Part shown: positions 6,563-14,725 of the stretch, in pieces
How positions within the stretch are numbered: position 1 is the first letter of the stretch
Layout: the number at the start of each line of letters is the position of its first letter
Notes under the pieces: generated by a model
The model's input: the letters and a program-made list of their open reading frames with translations, nothing else
Database searches by the model: none
Told to the model about the DNA's origin: nothing
Program-made: the position numbers and the translations under genes
Assembly: GCF_000744785.1 (NCBI RefSeq)
Contig: NZ_JQMO01000002.1
Location: forward strand, 1,674,001-1,738,000
Source: Kitasatospora azatica KCTC 9699
GTDB taxonomy: Bacteria; Actinomycetota; Actinomycetes; Streptomycetales; Streptomycetaceae
Direction of reading: 5' to 3'
Length of the DNA stretch: 64,000 nt

Positions 6563-8122
6563 GTGGACGAATCGACCCCGAGGCCCGTACCGCCGGTAAC
6601 GCCCGTACTGCCTGTGAGACCAGTAGCGCCCGCCGAGGTACCGGGCGTGCCGCCGGCCCGCCCCGCCGCGCTGGTCTTCGCCGACCAGGTCCTCGACCCC
6701 GGCTCGTTCCGCAGCTGGGACACGCCACCGGTGTACGGCCCCACCCTGGCGCCCGGCTACGCCGAGGACCTGGCCAGGGCCCGGGCCCGCAGCGGGGCCG
6801 ACGAGGCCGCGCTGACCGGTGAGGGACGGATCGGCGGTCAGCGGGTCGCCGTCCTGCTCAGCGAGTTCCGCTTCCTGGCCGGCTCGATCGGCACCGCCAC
6901 CGCCGCCCGCCTACTGCGGGCCGTCGAACGCGCGACGGCCGAACGGCTGCCGCTGATCGCCTTCCCCGCCTCGGGCGGCACCCGGATGCAGGAAGGCACA
7001 CCCGCCTTCGTCCGGATGATCGCGATCGCCAACGCGGTGGGCGCGCACCGGGCGGCCGGCCTGCCGTACCTGGTCCACCTGCGCCACCCCACCACCGGTG
7101 GCGTGCTCGCCTCCTGGGGGTCGCTCGGCCAGCTCACCACCGCCGAGCCGGGCGCGCTGGTCGGCTTCCTCGGACCGCGGGTGTACCAAGCCCTGTACGG
7201 CGCACCGTTCCCGGAGGGCGTCCAGCAGGCCGAGCACCTGGAACAGTTCGGGACGGTGGACGCGGTGCTCGAGCCCGCACAGCTGCGGGAGTGGCTGACA
7301 GCGGCACTCGGGGTGCTCGCGGGTGCCGCCGATGGAACAGCACCTGACGAGACGTCTGCGGTACTTGAGCCGGCCGGCCCGGTCTGGCGGTCCGTCACCC
7401 TGACCCGGGACCCCGAACGCCCCGGGCTGGCCGAAGTGCTGGGACAGGCCGAGGCGCTGGTCCCGCTCTCCGGGACGGGCGCCGGCGAGCGGGACGACGC
7501 GCTGCGCCTGGCGCTGGCCCGGTTCGACGGAGTCAGCTGCGTGGTGGTCGGCCACGACCGGGCGGCAGCGGCCGTGCACGGACCGGTCGGCCCGGGCGCA
7601 CTGCGCACCGCCCGGCGCGGGATGCGGCTGGCGGCGGAGCTGCGGCTGCCGCTGCTGACGGTGATCGACACGCACGGCGCCGAACTCAGCCAGGCGGCCG
7701 AGGAGGGTGCACTGGCGGGCGAGATCGCGCGCTGCGTGGCCGAGTTGAGCACGCTGCCGACCCCGGTGGTGAGCCTGCTGCTCGGCGAGGGCGCGGGTGG
7801 CGCGGCGCTGGCCCTGCTCCCGGCGGACCGCGCGGTGGCCTGCGAGCACGCCTGGCTCTCGCCGCTGCCGCCCGAGGGCGCCTCGGTCATCCTGCACCGC
7901 ACCCCTGACCTGGCTCCACAACTCGCGGACCAGCAACGGATCAGCGCCCCCGAGCTGCTGCGCGAGGGCGTGATCGACCGGATCCTCCCGGAGCCCTTCG
8001 AGGAGGACGCCGGCACCTTCACCCGCCGCCTCGCCCGCACCGTGGCCGCCGAACTGACCCGCGCCGCCACCCTGGACATCCCCCACACCCGCCTCACCCG
8101 CTTCCGCTCCCTGGCCCACTAG
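6563..8122 (+). CDS. single-chain acetyl-CoA carboxyltransferase (AccD-AccA fusion type)
   Basis: Carboxyltransferase moving a carboxyl group from biotin to an acyl-CoA. The first half (to ~residue 270) is AccD-like: LIAFPASGGTRMQEG (oxyanion turn), HLRHPTTGGVLASWGSLG and ALVGFLGPRVYQ. The second half is AccA-like: LRLALARFDGV, LTVIDTHGAELSQAAEEGALAGEIA and SLLLGEGAGGAALALLPADR. The four-cysteine zinc ribbon that usually opens AccD is absent, replaced by a Pro-rich leader. GTG 6563 is preferred; an in-frame GTG at 6545 is possible. No biotin carboxylase or biotin carrier gene lies nearby, so it must pair with subunits coded elsewhere. Confidence 0.85.
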   Translation: MDESTPRPVPPVTPVLPVRPVAPAEVPGVPPARPAALVFADQVLDPGSFRSWDTPPVYGPTLAPGYAEDLARARARSGADEAALTGEGRIGGQRVAVLLSEFRFLAGSIGTATAARLLRAVERATAERLPLIAFPASGGTRMQEGTPAFVRMIAIANAVGAHRAAGLPYLVHLRHPTTGGVLASWGSLGQLTTAEPGALVGFLGPRVYQALYGAPFPEGVQQAEHLEQFGTVDAVLEPAQLREWLTAALGVLAGAADGTAPDETSAVLEPAGPVWRSVTLTRDPERPGLAEVLGQAEALVPLSGTGAGERDDALRLALARFDGVSCVVVGHDRAAAAVHGPVGPGALRTARRGMRLAAELRLPLLTVIDTHGAELSQAAEEGALAGEIARCVAELSTLPTPVVSLLLGEGAGGAALALLPADRAVACEHAWLSPLPPEGASVILHRTPDLAPQLADQQRISAPELLREGVIDRILPEPFEEDAGTFTRRLARTVAAELTRAATLDIPHTRLTRFRSLAH

Positions 8123-8132
8123 CCCCAGACGA

Positions 8133-8177
8133 GGCAGCCACCGGCTTCGCCGGCCCCACCGCCCGCGGCCGGCTGCC
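8133..8177. terminator. hairpin terminator between convergent genes
   Basis: GGCAGCC (8133-8139) and GGCTGCC (8171-8177) can pair around an inner CCGGC-TTC-GCCGG stem-loop (8141-8153). It lies between the carboxyltransferase and FUSC stop codons. Confidence 0.5.
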
Positions 8178-8179
8178 CG

Positions 8180-9433
8180 TCACTCCCCCCGCCGCCCTGC
8201 CAGGGCGTCGTGGGCGGCGGCGGCTTCACGGTGGACGGGGGCCAGGGGGGCGGTCGGGGCTGTGGGCGTGGGGGGCGGGGGTGGGGCGCTGGTGCGGATG
8301 GCGGTGGCGAGGGCGCGCAGTTCCGTGCTGGCAGCGGTGACCTCCGCCGCCGTGGGCCGCGCAGCACCCTGGGCCGCGCGGACGGCGGCTGCCGTGGCGG
8401 CGTCGATCACCCGTTCCACCGCGACCAACAGCGGCCACCAGGCGGCGGCGTGGGCGCCCATCGGGGGTGGTTCGCCGAGGGCGCGTTGGAACTCGGTGCG
8501 CATGCCGGCCAGGTCGCGGTAGAGGCGGCGGCGCAGCCGGGTCCGGGTGGCTGGGACCGGGCTCGGGGTGGCGAAGGCGCAGTCGATGTACCGGGCGGTG
8601 TCGTCCACCGCGTCCGCCAGCTGCGCGCCGACCCGGGAGTGCCAGCTCTCCGGCCACAGCGCGTACCCGGCGACCAGGACGATCGCGCAGCCGATCAGGC
8701 TGTCCACCAGGCGGGGTACCAGCAGCCCGACGCCCTGGTGGCTGAGCAGGTCGGAGAAGATCAGGATCAGCGGGGTGATCACCGCCGTCTGCAGGCCGAA
8801 GCTGCTCCGCGAGACGATCGGCAGCGAGGCCGCCAGCGCGGCCACCGCCGGCACCTCCCACCAGCCGCGCGGCACCACCTCCAGGATCGCGGCCGCCACC
8901 ACCAGGCCTGCCGCCGTGCCGACCGCGCGCAGCACGGCGCGTGAGAAGACCGAACCGAAGTCGGGCTTGAGGACGAAGGTGACGGTGAGCGGCACCCAGT
9001 ACGAGCGCGGCACCGCGACGGTGGAGACCAGTGCCTGTGCGAGCCCCATGCAGAGCGCCAGCCGCAGGCCGTACCGCCAGGAGTCCCCGGAGGCCAGCAC
9101 CTCGCGGGCGGACGCCATGAAGCGCACCCGCAGTGCGCCGGGCGCGGTGACGTACTGGATGCCTTCGCGCTTCCCCGCGAGCACCTCGCGCACGTGCAGC
9201 AGTGCGGCGACGGCGGCCCGGGCGGCAGGAGTGGCGGGGGTCGCGGGGGTCGCGGGAGTGGCCGGCTCGACCAACCCCGCCGGCCTCGGCGTACCCGCCC
9301 CGCCGGCCACCCCACCGGCCACCCCATCGCCCGCCCCACCGCCCGCCACCGTGTCCGCGATCTGCCGCACCTGCGCGGCGAGTTCCGCGCGCAGCGGCCC
9401 GCCCTCCGCGTGCACCGCCGGCGCCGCCTCCAC
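8180..9433 (-). CDS. FUSC-family membrane transporter, 5' truncated and probably frameshifted
   Basis: The C-terminal half of a fusaric-acid-resistance-like (FUSC) aromatic-compound exporter. Five to six membrane helices run from WRYGLRLALCMGLAQALV to LIGCAIVLVAGYALWPES, with the typical VPLTVTFVLKPDFGSVFSRAVLRAVGT loop, followed by a cytoplasmic helical tail. Full FUSC proteins of this group have an additional N-terminal membrane block of ~150 residues, which is missing. The GTG at 9433 has no RBS. Upstream, an RBS-preceded ATG at 9522 opens MNTRNDGESAGEAGGETAG and hits a TGA just where a one-base shift would continue as LIALLNALTPLVEAAPAV into this frame. So a frameshift (mutation or sequencing error) near 9465 is likely. 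Function doubtful. Confidence 0.7.
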   Translation of the reverse strand: MEAAPAVHAEGGPLRAELAAQVRQIADTVAGGGAGDGVAGGVAGGAGTPRPAGLVEPATPATPATPATPAARAAVAALLHVREVLAGKREGIQYVTAPGALRVRFMASAREVLASGDSWRYGLRLALCMGLAQALVSTVAVPRSYWVPLTVTFVLKPDFGSVFSRAVLRAVGTAAGLVVAAAILEVVPRGWWEVPAVAALAASLPIVSRSSFGLQTAVITPLILIFSDLLSHQGVGLLVPRLVDSLIGCAIVLVAGYALWPESWHSRVGAQLADAVDDTARYIDCAFATPSPVPATRTRLRRRLYRDLAGMRTEFQRALGEPPPMGAHAAAWWPLLVAVERVIDAATAAAVRAAQGAARPTAAEVTAASTELRALATAIRTSAPPPPPTPTAPTAPLAPVHREAAAAHDALAGRRGE

Positions 9434-9652
9434 CAGCGGGGTGAGCGCGTTGAGCAGCGCGATCAGCCTGCCGTCTCGCCTCCCGCCTCGCCTGCCGACT
9501 CGCCGTCGTTCCTCGTGTTCATCGCCTGATCCTCACCCGCCGAGCCCGGCCCACCGAGGAGGCACGGTCGACACACCCGCCATTGCGCAAATCAGCGTGA
9601 AACTGCTATCAAATACGCAGAATCGATCAATCTAGAGTCCCTGGAGCCCACG

Positions 9653-10606
9653 TTGGCCGCCCCCGCCGCGATCCTCACCGTCACCCTCAATGCGGCGCTC
9701 GACGTCACCTACCAGGTGCCCGGCGTCCAACTGCACCGCAGCAACCGGGTCGCGGCCGTGACCACCCGAGCTGGCGGCAAGGGCGTCAACGTGGCGCAGG
9801 TGCTGCGCCGGCTCGGACGACCGACCGTGGTCGCCGGACTGGTCGGCGGCACGGCGGGCGCGACGCTGCGGGCGGACCTGGCCGCGTCCGAGGCGTCCGC
9901 CACCCCGCTCACCGACGCGCTGCTGACCATCCGCGCCGAGACCCGCCGGACCATCGCCGTGGTCGACCCGGTGGCCGCCGACGTGACCATGTTCAACGAG
10001 CCCGGACCTGCCGTCAGCCCCGCCGAGTGGTCGGCCTTCCAGGCGCACTACGCCCGCCTGCTCGACCAGGGCTGCGCCGCCGTGGCCCTCTCCGGCAGCC
10101 TGCCGGCCGGCCTCCCGGTGGACGCCTACGCCACCCTCGTCGCGCTCGCCCGGGACCGCGGCATCCCGGTCCTGCTCGACACCTCGGCGCCCTGGCTGCT
10201 CCCCGCCCTCGCGGCCGGGCCCGATCTGATCAAGCCCAACCTGGACGAGCTCCGCGAGGCCACTGGCCTGACCGATCCGCAGCAGGCCGCCGAGGCGCTG
10301 CTCGTACGCGGGGCCCGGGCGGTGATCGCCTCGCTCGGCGCGGACGGGCTGCTCGCCGTCACCCCCGAGGGCAGCTGGCGGGCCACCCCGCCCGAGCAGC
10401 TCACCGGCAACCCGACCGGCGCCGGCGACTCGGCGGTGGCCGCACTCACGGCCGGCCAGGTCGACGGTTCGCCCTGGCCGGAGCGGCTCGCCGAGGCCGT
10501 CGCGCTCTCGGCGGCGACGGTACTGAGCCCGCTGGCGGGGACGTACGACGAGGCGGCGTACCGGGCGCTGCTCCCCCGGGTCGTGGTGACGGCCGCCGGG
10601 GCGTGA
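9653..10606 (+). CDS. PfkB-family hexose(-phosphate) kinase, 1-phosphofructokinase type
   Basis: Ribokinase-fold sugar kinase of 317 residues, LacC/FruK branch. It opens ILTVTLNAALDVTYQVPG, then the sugar-binding GGKGVNVAQVLRRLG; the ATP/anion-hole signature near the C-terminus is GNPTGAGDSAVAAL, with the catalytic Asp in GAGD. The likely reaction is phosphorylation of fructose-1-P, tagatose-6-P or a related amino-sugar phosphate. TTG start at 9653 with CTGGAG upstream; the 60 bases before it are unusually AT-rich for this genome and probably hold the promoter. No PTS or aldolase gene adjoins it. Confidence 0.85.
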   Translation: MAAPAAILTVTLNAALDVTYQVPGVQLHRSNRVAAVTTRAGGKGVNVAQVLRRLGRPTVVAGLVGGTAGATLRADLAASEASATPLTDALLTIRAETRRTIAVVDPVAADVTMFNEPGPAVSPAEWSAFQAHYARLLDQGCAAVALSGSLPAGLPVDAYATLVALARDRGIPVLLDTSAPWLLPALAAGPDLIKPNLDELREATGLTDPQQAAEALLVRGARAVIASLGADGLLAVTPEGSWRATPPEQLTGNPTGAGDSAVAALTAGQVDGSPWPERLAEAVALSAATVLSPLAGTYDEAAYRALLPRVVVTAAGA

Positions 10607-10684
10607 TCCACGGTTCCGCCGAGAGCTTGCCGCTCTTCCCCAACCGGTGATCGTGCAGGCAGAGTCGCCGGCAGGAGACTTCTG

Positions 10685-10957
10685 ATGCTGGGTGGTACCG
10701 AGTTCGTCGGCCGATTGCCCTGGCGGCTGGCCCGAATCGCCCGAATCTGGATCCCGCCGGGCGAGCTGTACGACACCATGCACCAGGGCGACGTCAGCAA
10801 GGCGCTGGCAACAGGCCTGCGCTGCCGCCCGATCGAGGAAACGGTCACGGACACCTGGGCCTGGCAGCGGCAGTTGCCGGGCGGGGCACCGGAGGGCACC
10901 GAGAACTCGCCGACGGGGATCAGCGCGGAACTGGAGGCGAAGCTGCTGAAGGGGTGA
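10685..10957 (+). pseudogene. internally deleted NAD-dependent epimerase remnant
   Basis: A 90-codon frame with a good RBS (GCAGGAGACTTCTG). It begins with the start of a Rossmann nucleotide loop (MLGGTEFVGR, usually preceded by a strand and followed by ~300 residues) and then reads directly into the C-terminal end of the same family: WIPPGELYDTMHQGDVSKAL, LRCRPIEETVTDTWAW and a final ISAELEAKLL. The YxxxK active site and most of the SDR domain are gone. The deletion keeps the frame, so a small protein may still be made, but it cannot be an epimerase. Confidence 0.75.
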
Positions 10958-10992
10958 CACACGGTGGCACACCCAACAGGACCGGTCACCGA

Positions 10993-11268
10993 TCAGGTGC
11001 GGTAGGCGCTGCGCCGGTGGCGGACGGCGATGATCTCGACCGTGTGCTTGGCCTCGTTGATCTCGTAGAGAATGCGGTAGGTCCCGCGCCGGGCGCTGTA
11101 CAGACCGTCATAGGGCTCATCGAGCGGCTTGCCCACCCGGTGTGGATTGACGGCGATGGCCCCGGTAATCGTCTCGTATGCCGCCGCAGCCACTTCCTCG
11201 GGCAGCTCCTCGGCCAGCGCACACCGGGCGGCGGCCGTGAACCGGATCTCCCAACGCTCGGCGCTCAC
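10993..11268 (-). CDS. RelE/ParE-superfamily toxin
   Basis: 91 residues, type II toxin of the RelE fold, presumably a ribosome-dependent mRNA interferase. Visible family marks are the N-terminal WEIRFTAAARCAL strand-helix, the AIAVNPHRVGKPLDE loop, then GLYSARRGTYRILYEINEAKHTVEIIAVRHRRSAYR. The terminal strands hold the basic (RRGTYR, RHRR) residues and the C-terminal Tyr used by RelE enzymes. The GTG start overlaps the antitoxin TGA by four bases (GTGA), the usual translational coupling. Confidence 0.9.
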   Translation of the reverse strand: MSAERWEIRFTAAARCALAEELPEEVAAAAYETITGAIAVNPHRVGKPLDEPYDGLYSARRGTYRILYEINEAKHTVEIIAVRHRRSAYRT

Positions 11269-11552
11269 GCGGCGTTCGTCTTCTTCCCGAGGCGTGCGGC
11301 CATCAACTGGGCCATCTCGTCTCCGGTGGTGTGCTCGTCGGGATTCTCCTTGGCCTCCTTGATATCGCGCACGAGGTCAGGATCGGCGAGGACGGCCATG
11401 GTCTCCATCATCGACTCGTACTGCGCCACGGACATGATCACGACCGAGGGGCGGCCGTTCCTGGTCAGGGTGAACTCGTCGTGCTCACGTTCAGCACGGT
11501 CGGCCAGCTCGGCGATACGGCCCTTGGCTTCGGTGATCGGAATGGTCTCCAT
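11265..11552 (-). CDS. Phd/YefM-type antitoxin
   Basis: 95 residues. The N-terminus (METIPITEAKGRIAELADRAEREHDEFTLTRNGRPSVVIMSVAQYESMMETM) is the canonical Phd/YefM DNA-binding and dimerisation fold; the acidic, flexible C-terminus (DIKEAKENPDEHTTGDEMAQLM) would wrap the toxin. It is the upstream gene of the pair, as in most RelBE-like modules, and is expected to autorepress with the toxin as co-repressor. Confidence 0.9.
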   Translation of the reverse strand: METIPITEAKGRIAELADRAEREHDEFTLTRNGRPSVVIMSVAQYESMMETMAVLADPDLVRDIKEAKENPDEHTTGDEMAQLMAARLGKKTNAA

Positions 11553-11587
11553 AGTGGCCAGCTTAACGACCGGTCCGAATTACGGCC

Positions 11588-11593
11588 ATTATA
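11588..11593 (-). promoter_or_regulatory. -10 box of the toxin-antitoxin promoter
   Basis: A perfect TATAAT on the minus strand, rare in such GC-rich DNA, 35 bases upstream of the antitoxin ATG. No clear -35 is seen. The surrounding stretch (about 11565-11600) is AT-rich and is the expected operator site. Confidence 0.6.
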
Positions 11594-11701
11594 AGGTACT
11601 GCGGATACTCCGGCTCCTACTGGGAGGAAATCGGGAGACCTCCTCCAAGTCGCCGATTAGTCTGGCGAGTTCGTTCTCGCGCCTGCCAGGAGGAGACTGC
11701 C

Positions 11702-12664
11702 ATGGACCAGCTGTTCACCCGGATTCCCCCGTACGACCACGGCCTGCTCGATGTCGGCGACGGCAACCGGATCTACTGGGATGTCAGCGGCAATCCCGAG
11801 GGGAAACCGGTCCTGTCCGTGCACGGTGGCCCCGGCGGTGGAGGGCGCCGAGGCGGCACGACCACGGTCTTCGATCCCGAGGTGTACCGGGTCATCCGGT
11901 ACGACCAGCGCAACTGCGGCGAGAGCCTGCCGCATGCCGCCGACCCGGCGGTGAGCCTCGAACACAACACCACCGAGCACCTGATCGCCGACATGGAACG
12001 GCTGCGTGAGCACCTCGGCATCGAGCGCTGGATGTTGTTCGGCGGCTCCTGGGGCCCGACGCTGATCCTCGCCTATGCCGAGCGATATCCCGAGCGGGTG
12101 TCCGAGATCGTCCTCGTCAGTCTCATGCTGAGCCGGCCGGAGGAGATCAACTGGCTCTACCGCGACCTGGGCTGGCTGCTCCCCGGGCCCTGGGAGGCGT
12201 TCCGCGACGCGCTGCCGGAGGCGGACCGGGGCGGCAACCTGCTGGCAGCCTACGACCGGCTGCTGAGCAGCCCGGACGAGGCAGTCCGGCTGAAGGCGGC
12301 CCGTGACTGGTGCACCTGGGAGGATGCGGTGATCGCCCATGAGGCGCTCGGCCACCCTGGTGCCTACAGCGACCGGCCGGACGACGCGCTGGTGGCCCTC
12401 GCCCGGATCTGCGCCCACTACTTCTCCAACAACGCCTGGCTGGAGGACGGGCAACTGCTGCGCGACGCCCACCGGCTGGCCGGCATCCCGGGTGTGCTGA
12501 TCCATGGCCGGCTCGACCTGGGCTGTCCCCTGAAAAGCGCGTGGGAGCTGGCGAAGGCTTGGCCCGACGCCGAATTGAAGGTGGTCGACGAGTCGGGGCA
12601 CACAGGCAGCCCTGCGATGACGCAGGCGGTCCTGGAAACCATCGCACGGTTCGCCAAGAACTGA
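11702..12664 (+). CDS. pip: proline iminopeptidase (S33 alpha/beta hydrolase)
   Basis: Aminopeptidase releasing N-terminal proline. The alpha/beta-hydrolase core shows VLSVHGGPGGGG (oxyanion HGGPG), DQRNCGES, and the nucleophile elbow GGSWGP. The acid is the Asp in GRLDLGCP and the catalytic His is in DESGHTGS. The DQRNCG box and length (320 aa) match bacterial Pip. Start: ATG with AGGAGGAGA eight bases upstream. It stands alone, divergent from the antitoxin and convergent with the ATPase gene. Confidence 0.93.
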   Translation: MDQLFTRIPPYDHGLLDVGDGNRIYWDVSGNPEGKPVLSVHGGPGGGGRRGGTTTVFDPEVYRVIRYDQRNCGESLPHAADPAVSLEHNTTEHLIADMERLREHLGIERWMLFGGSWGPTLILAYAERYPERVSEIVLVSLMLSRPEEINWLYRDLGWLLPGPWEAFRDALPEADRGGNLLAAYDRLLSSPDEAVRLKAARDWCTWEDAVIAHEALGHPGAYSDRPDDALVALARICAHYFSNNAWLEDGQLLRDAHRLAGIPGVLIHGRLDLGCPLKSAWELAKAWPDAELKVVDESGHTGSPAMTQAVLETIARFAKN

Positions 12665-12686
12665 CGGGTCGGCAGGACGAAGCTGC

Positions 12687-13145
12687 CTAGCCGCGCCGCC
12701 GGCTCGCGCCTGCCGTCACCGGGTCGCGCCAGACCGGGGCATCGGCGGTGTCGGCGGCGAAGGCGAAGTGGACGACCTTGCCGGCGGCCGTCGGCTCCCA
12801 GCCCCAGCTGCCGGCCAGGGCTGCCACCAGTGCGAGGCCGCGCCCGGAGGGCAGTTCGTCGCCGGCCGCGAGCAGCACGGGCGCGCGGCAGGACCGGTCG
12901 ACCACCTCCACCCGGAGCTGGTCGCCGGTCCAACGGACCGTCACCCGGCAGTCGCCGCCCGCGTGTTCGAGGGCGTTGGTGACCACCTCGCTGGCGCAGA
13001 GCCGCAAGTCCGCCAAGGCGTCGCGGGAGAGTGGCACACCCCAGCGCTGGGCCACCGCGACAATCCGGTCACGGGCCCTGCGCACCGCGTCCACACCGGC
13101 GGTGACGTGGAATTCGTCCCGGAGGGGACGGTACTCGCGCTCCAT
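12687..13145 (-). CDS. RsbW-like ATP-binding regulatory protein
   Basis: 152-residue GHKL-fold ATPase, the streptomycete single-domain anti-sigma-factor-like family. N box: ASEVVTNALEHAGG; G1-like: LRVEVVDRS; G2: GRGLALVAALAGSWGW. The ATG at 13145 has GAGGAG upstream; an upstream extension to 13250 would overlap the divergent promoter. It sits back to back with an XRE/TPR-type regulator, a pairing repeated many times in Streptomyces genomes (whiJ/abaA-like loci) and linked to development and antibiotic production. Confidence 0.85.
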   Translation of the reverse strand: MEREYRPLRDEFHVTAGVDAVRRARDRIVAVAQRWGVPLSRDALADLRLCASEVVTNALEHAGGDCRVTVRWTGDQLRVEVVDRSCRAPVLLAAGDELPSGRGLALVAALAGSWGWEPTAAGKVVHFAFAADTADAPVWRDPVTAGASRRRG

Positions 13146-13291
13146 CTCGGCATCTCCTCGACGATCAGGGGGGCGGCCGAGCCTACGTGTGCCGCCCCCC
13201 ACGACTGATACACAGTCAATCGACTTACGCCAAAGAAGAGAACGGTCCATGCTGGACGGAGTCGTGAATGACGTGAATCAGCGGGGGAGCT

Positions 13292-14638
13292 ATGACACGC
13301 ACGCCGAACAGACAGTTGAGCGCTCTACTGGCCGAGGCCCACTGGGGCAATGACCAACTGGCCCGCGCGGTCAACCGCATCGGCCGGGATGCCGGCCTGG
13401 AACTGACCTACGACCACTCCTCGGTCTCGCACTGGCTCAGGGGCGTCCGACCGAGGGCGGCCGTCCGGCCGGTGATCGCGGAGGCCTTCGCCCGCCGGCT
13501 CGGCCGGCCGGTGACCTCGCAGCAGGCCGGCTTCGGCCCGGCTCCCGCCGGCACGGAGGACGGCGGGGAACTGGGCGGGCTGGCCGACCTGGTGCGCAAC
13601 GACATGGATCCGTCCCGGCGCAGCATGCTCGCCGCCGGGCTCTACTCCGCTGCGTTACTGGTGCCCGGCTACAGCGAGCTCGCGCAGCGCCTGGACAGCG
13701 CGCGCCAGGAGGTCCGCGCCGGGCGGACGGTACGGATCGGAGAGAGCGAGGTGGAGACGGTCCGCGCGATGACCGAGCGGATCGCGGGGATCCTGGACGA
13801 GCTCGGCGGCGGCCACGCACGTCCGATGAGCGCCGCCTTCCTGGCCAACACCGTGATGCCGTGGCTGACCGCCGACGGCACCGCGCAGGTCAAGAAGTCG
13901 ATGCTGGCGGCCGCCTCCGACCTGGTCTACCTGACCGGCTGGATGGCGATGTACGAACGGGCCCACGGCCTGGGGCAGCAGTACTTCAGCGAGGCGCTGA
14001 CGCTGGCTCAGGACAGCCAGGACCATGTGACGTACTGCCGCACCCTGCGCGGCATGGCGCTGCAGGCGGCCAACCTGGGCTACGGGCCACGGGCGCTGGA
14101 GTACGCGGACGCGGCCGCCGAGTGCGCGCCGGCCGCCGGGCCCCGGCTGACGGCCTTCCTGCGCGGCCAGCAGGCGCACGGCGCGGCCCTGGTGCAGGAC
14201 CAGCGGCTCGCCTTCGCCCGGCTCAACCAGACCGAGGCGGCGCTCGCCAAGGCCGACGGGCGCAACGACGCGGTGGGCGGCTACGACTGGGCGGCCTACC
14301 ACTTCCACGTCAGCAGCGTGCTGTACGCGCTCGGCGACCTACCGGGCTCGATCAAGGCGATGCGCCAGTCCAACCGGGTCCGCCCGGCCAACGAGCGCCA
14401 GGGGCGGCTGCACGCCAACGGGGTGCTGGCGACCCGTCAGTGGGAGCTCGGCCACATAGAGGCCGCCGCCGGCACCTGGGGCGAGTTCCTGGACGACTAC
14501 GCGGCGCTGTCCACGGCGCGCGGCGACGAGCACTTCGACGTCCTGCGGCGCAGCGTCACCACCCAACCGGGCAGCCGGGTGGTCCGCCGGCTGGGCGAGC
14601 GAGTGGGGGAGGTGGCCCGACAGAAGGCGGCGGCGTAG
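13292..14638 (+). CDS. HTH regulator with TPR-like C-terminus; contains a TTA codon
   Basis: 448 residues. The N-terminus (NRQLSALLAEAHWGNDQLARAVNRIG, then SSVSHWLRGVRPR) is an HTH of the XRE-like type. The remaining ~330 residues are helical repeats (AFLANTVMPWLT, LGQQYFSEALTLAQDSQDH, ALEYADAAAECAP) as in TPR-containing streptomycete regulators. A good RBS (GGGGGAGC) precedes the ATG. The leucine at residue 122 is coded by TTA (13655-13657), the only in-frame TTA I found in any real gene of this window, so translation should depend on bldA tRNA-Leu. Divergent partner: the RsbW-like gene. Confidence 0.85.
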   Translation: MTRTPNRQLSALLAEAHWGNDQLARAVNRIGRDAGLELTYDHSSVSHWLRGVRPRAAVRPVIAEAFARRLGRPVTSQQAGFGPAPAGTEDGGELGGLADLVRNDMDPSRRSMLAAGLYSAALLVPGYSELAQRLDSARQEVRAGRTVRIGESEVETVRAMTERIAGILDELGGGHARPMSAAFLANTVMPWLTADGTAQVKKSMLAAASDLVYLTGWMAMYERAHGLGQQYFSEALTLAQDSQDHVTYCRTLRGMALQAANLGYGPRALEYADAAAECAPAAGPRLTAFLRGQQAHGAALVQDQRLAFARLNQTEAALAKADGRNDAVGGYDWAAYHFHVSSVLYALGDLPGSIKAMRQSNRVRPANERQGRLHANGVLATRQWELGHIEAAAGTWGEFLDDYAALSTARGDEHFDVLRRSVTTQPGSRVVRRLGERVGEVARQKAAA

Positions 14639-14662
14639 TCGGCGGCGGCGTAGTCGGCGGGG

Positions 14663-14707
14663 GTGCAGTCGGCGGGGGTGCAGTCGGCGGGGGTGCAGTC
14701 GACTGGG
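14663..14707 (+). repeat. 15-bp tandem repeat, three copies
   Basis: GTGCAGTCGGCGGGG repeats at 14663, 14678 and 14693 (the last imperfect), preceded by two degenerate copies starting at 14635 and 14650. The array begins inside the stop codon region of the HTH regulator and ends before the CsoR-like operator. Probably slippage DNA. Confidence 0.8.
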
Positions 14708-14725
14708 CACTCCCTCCCGTGCGGG

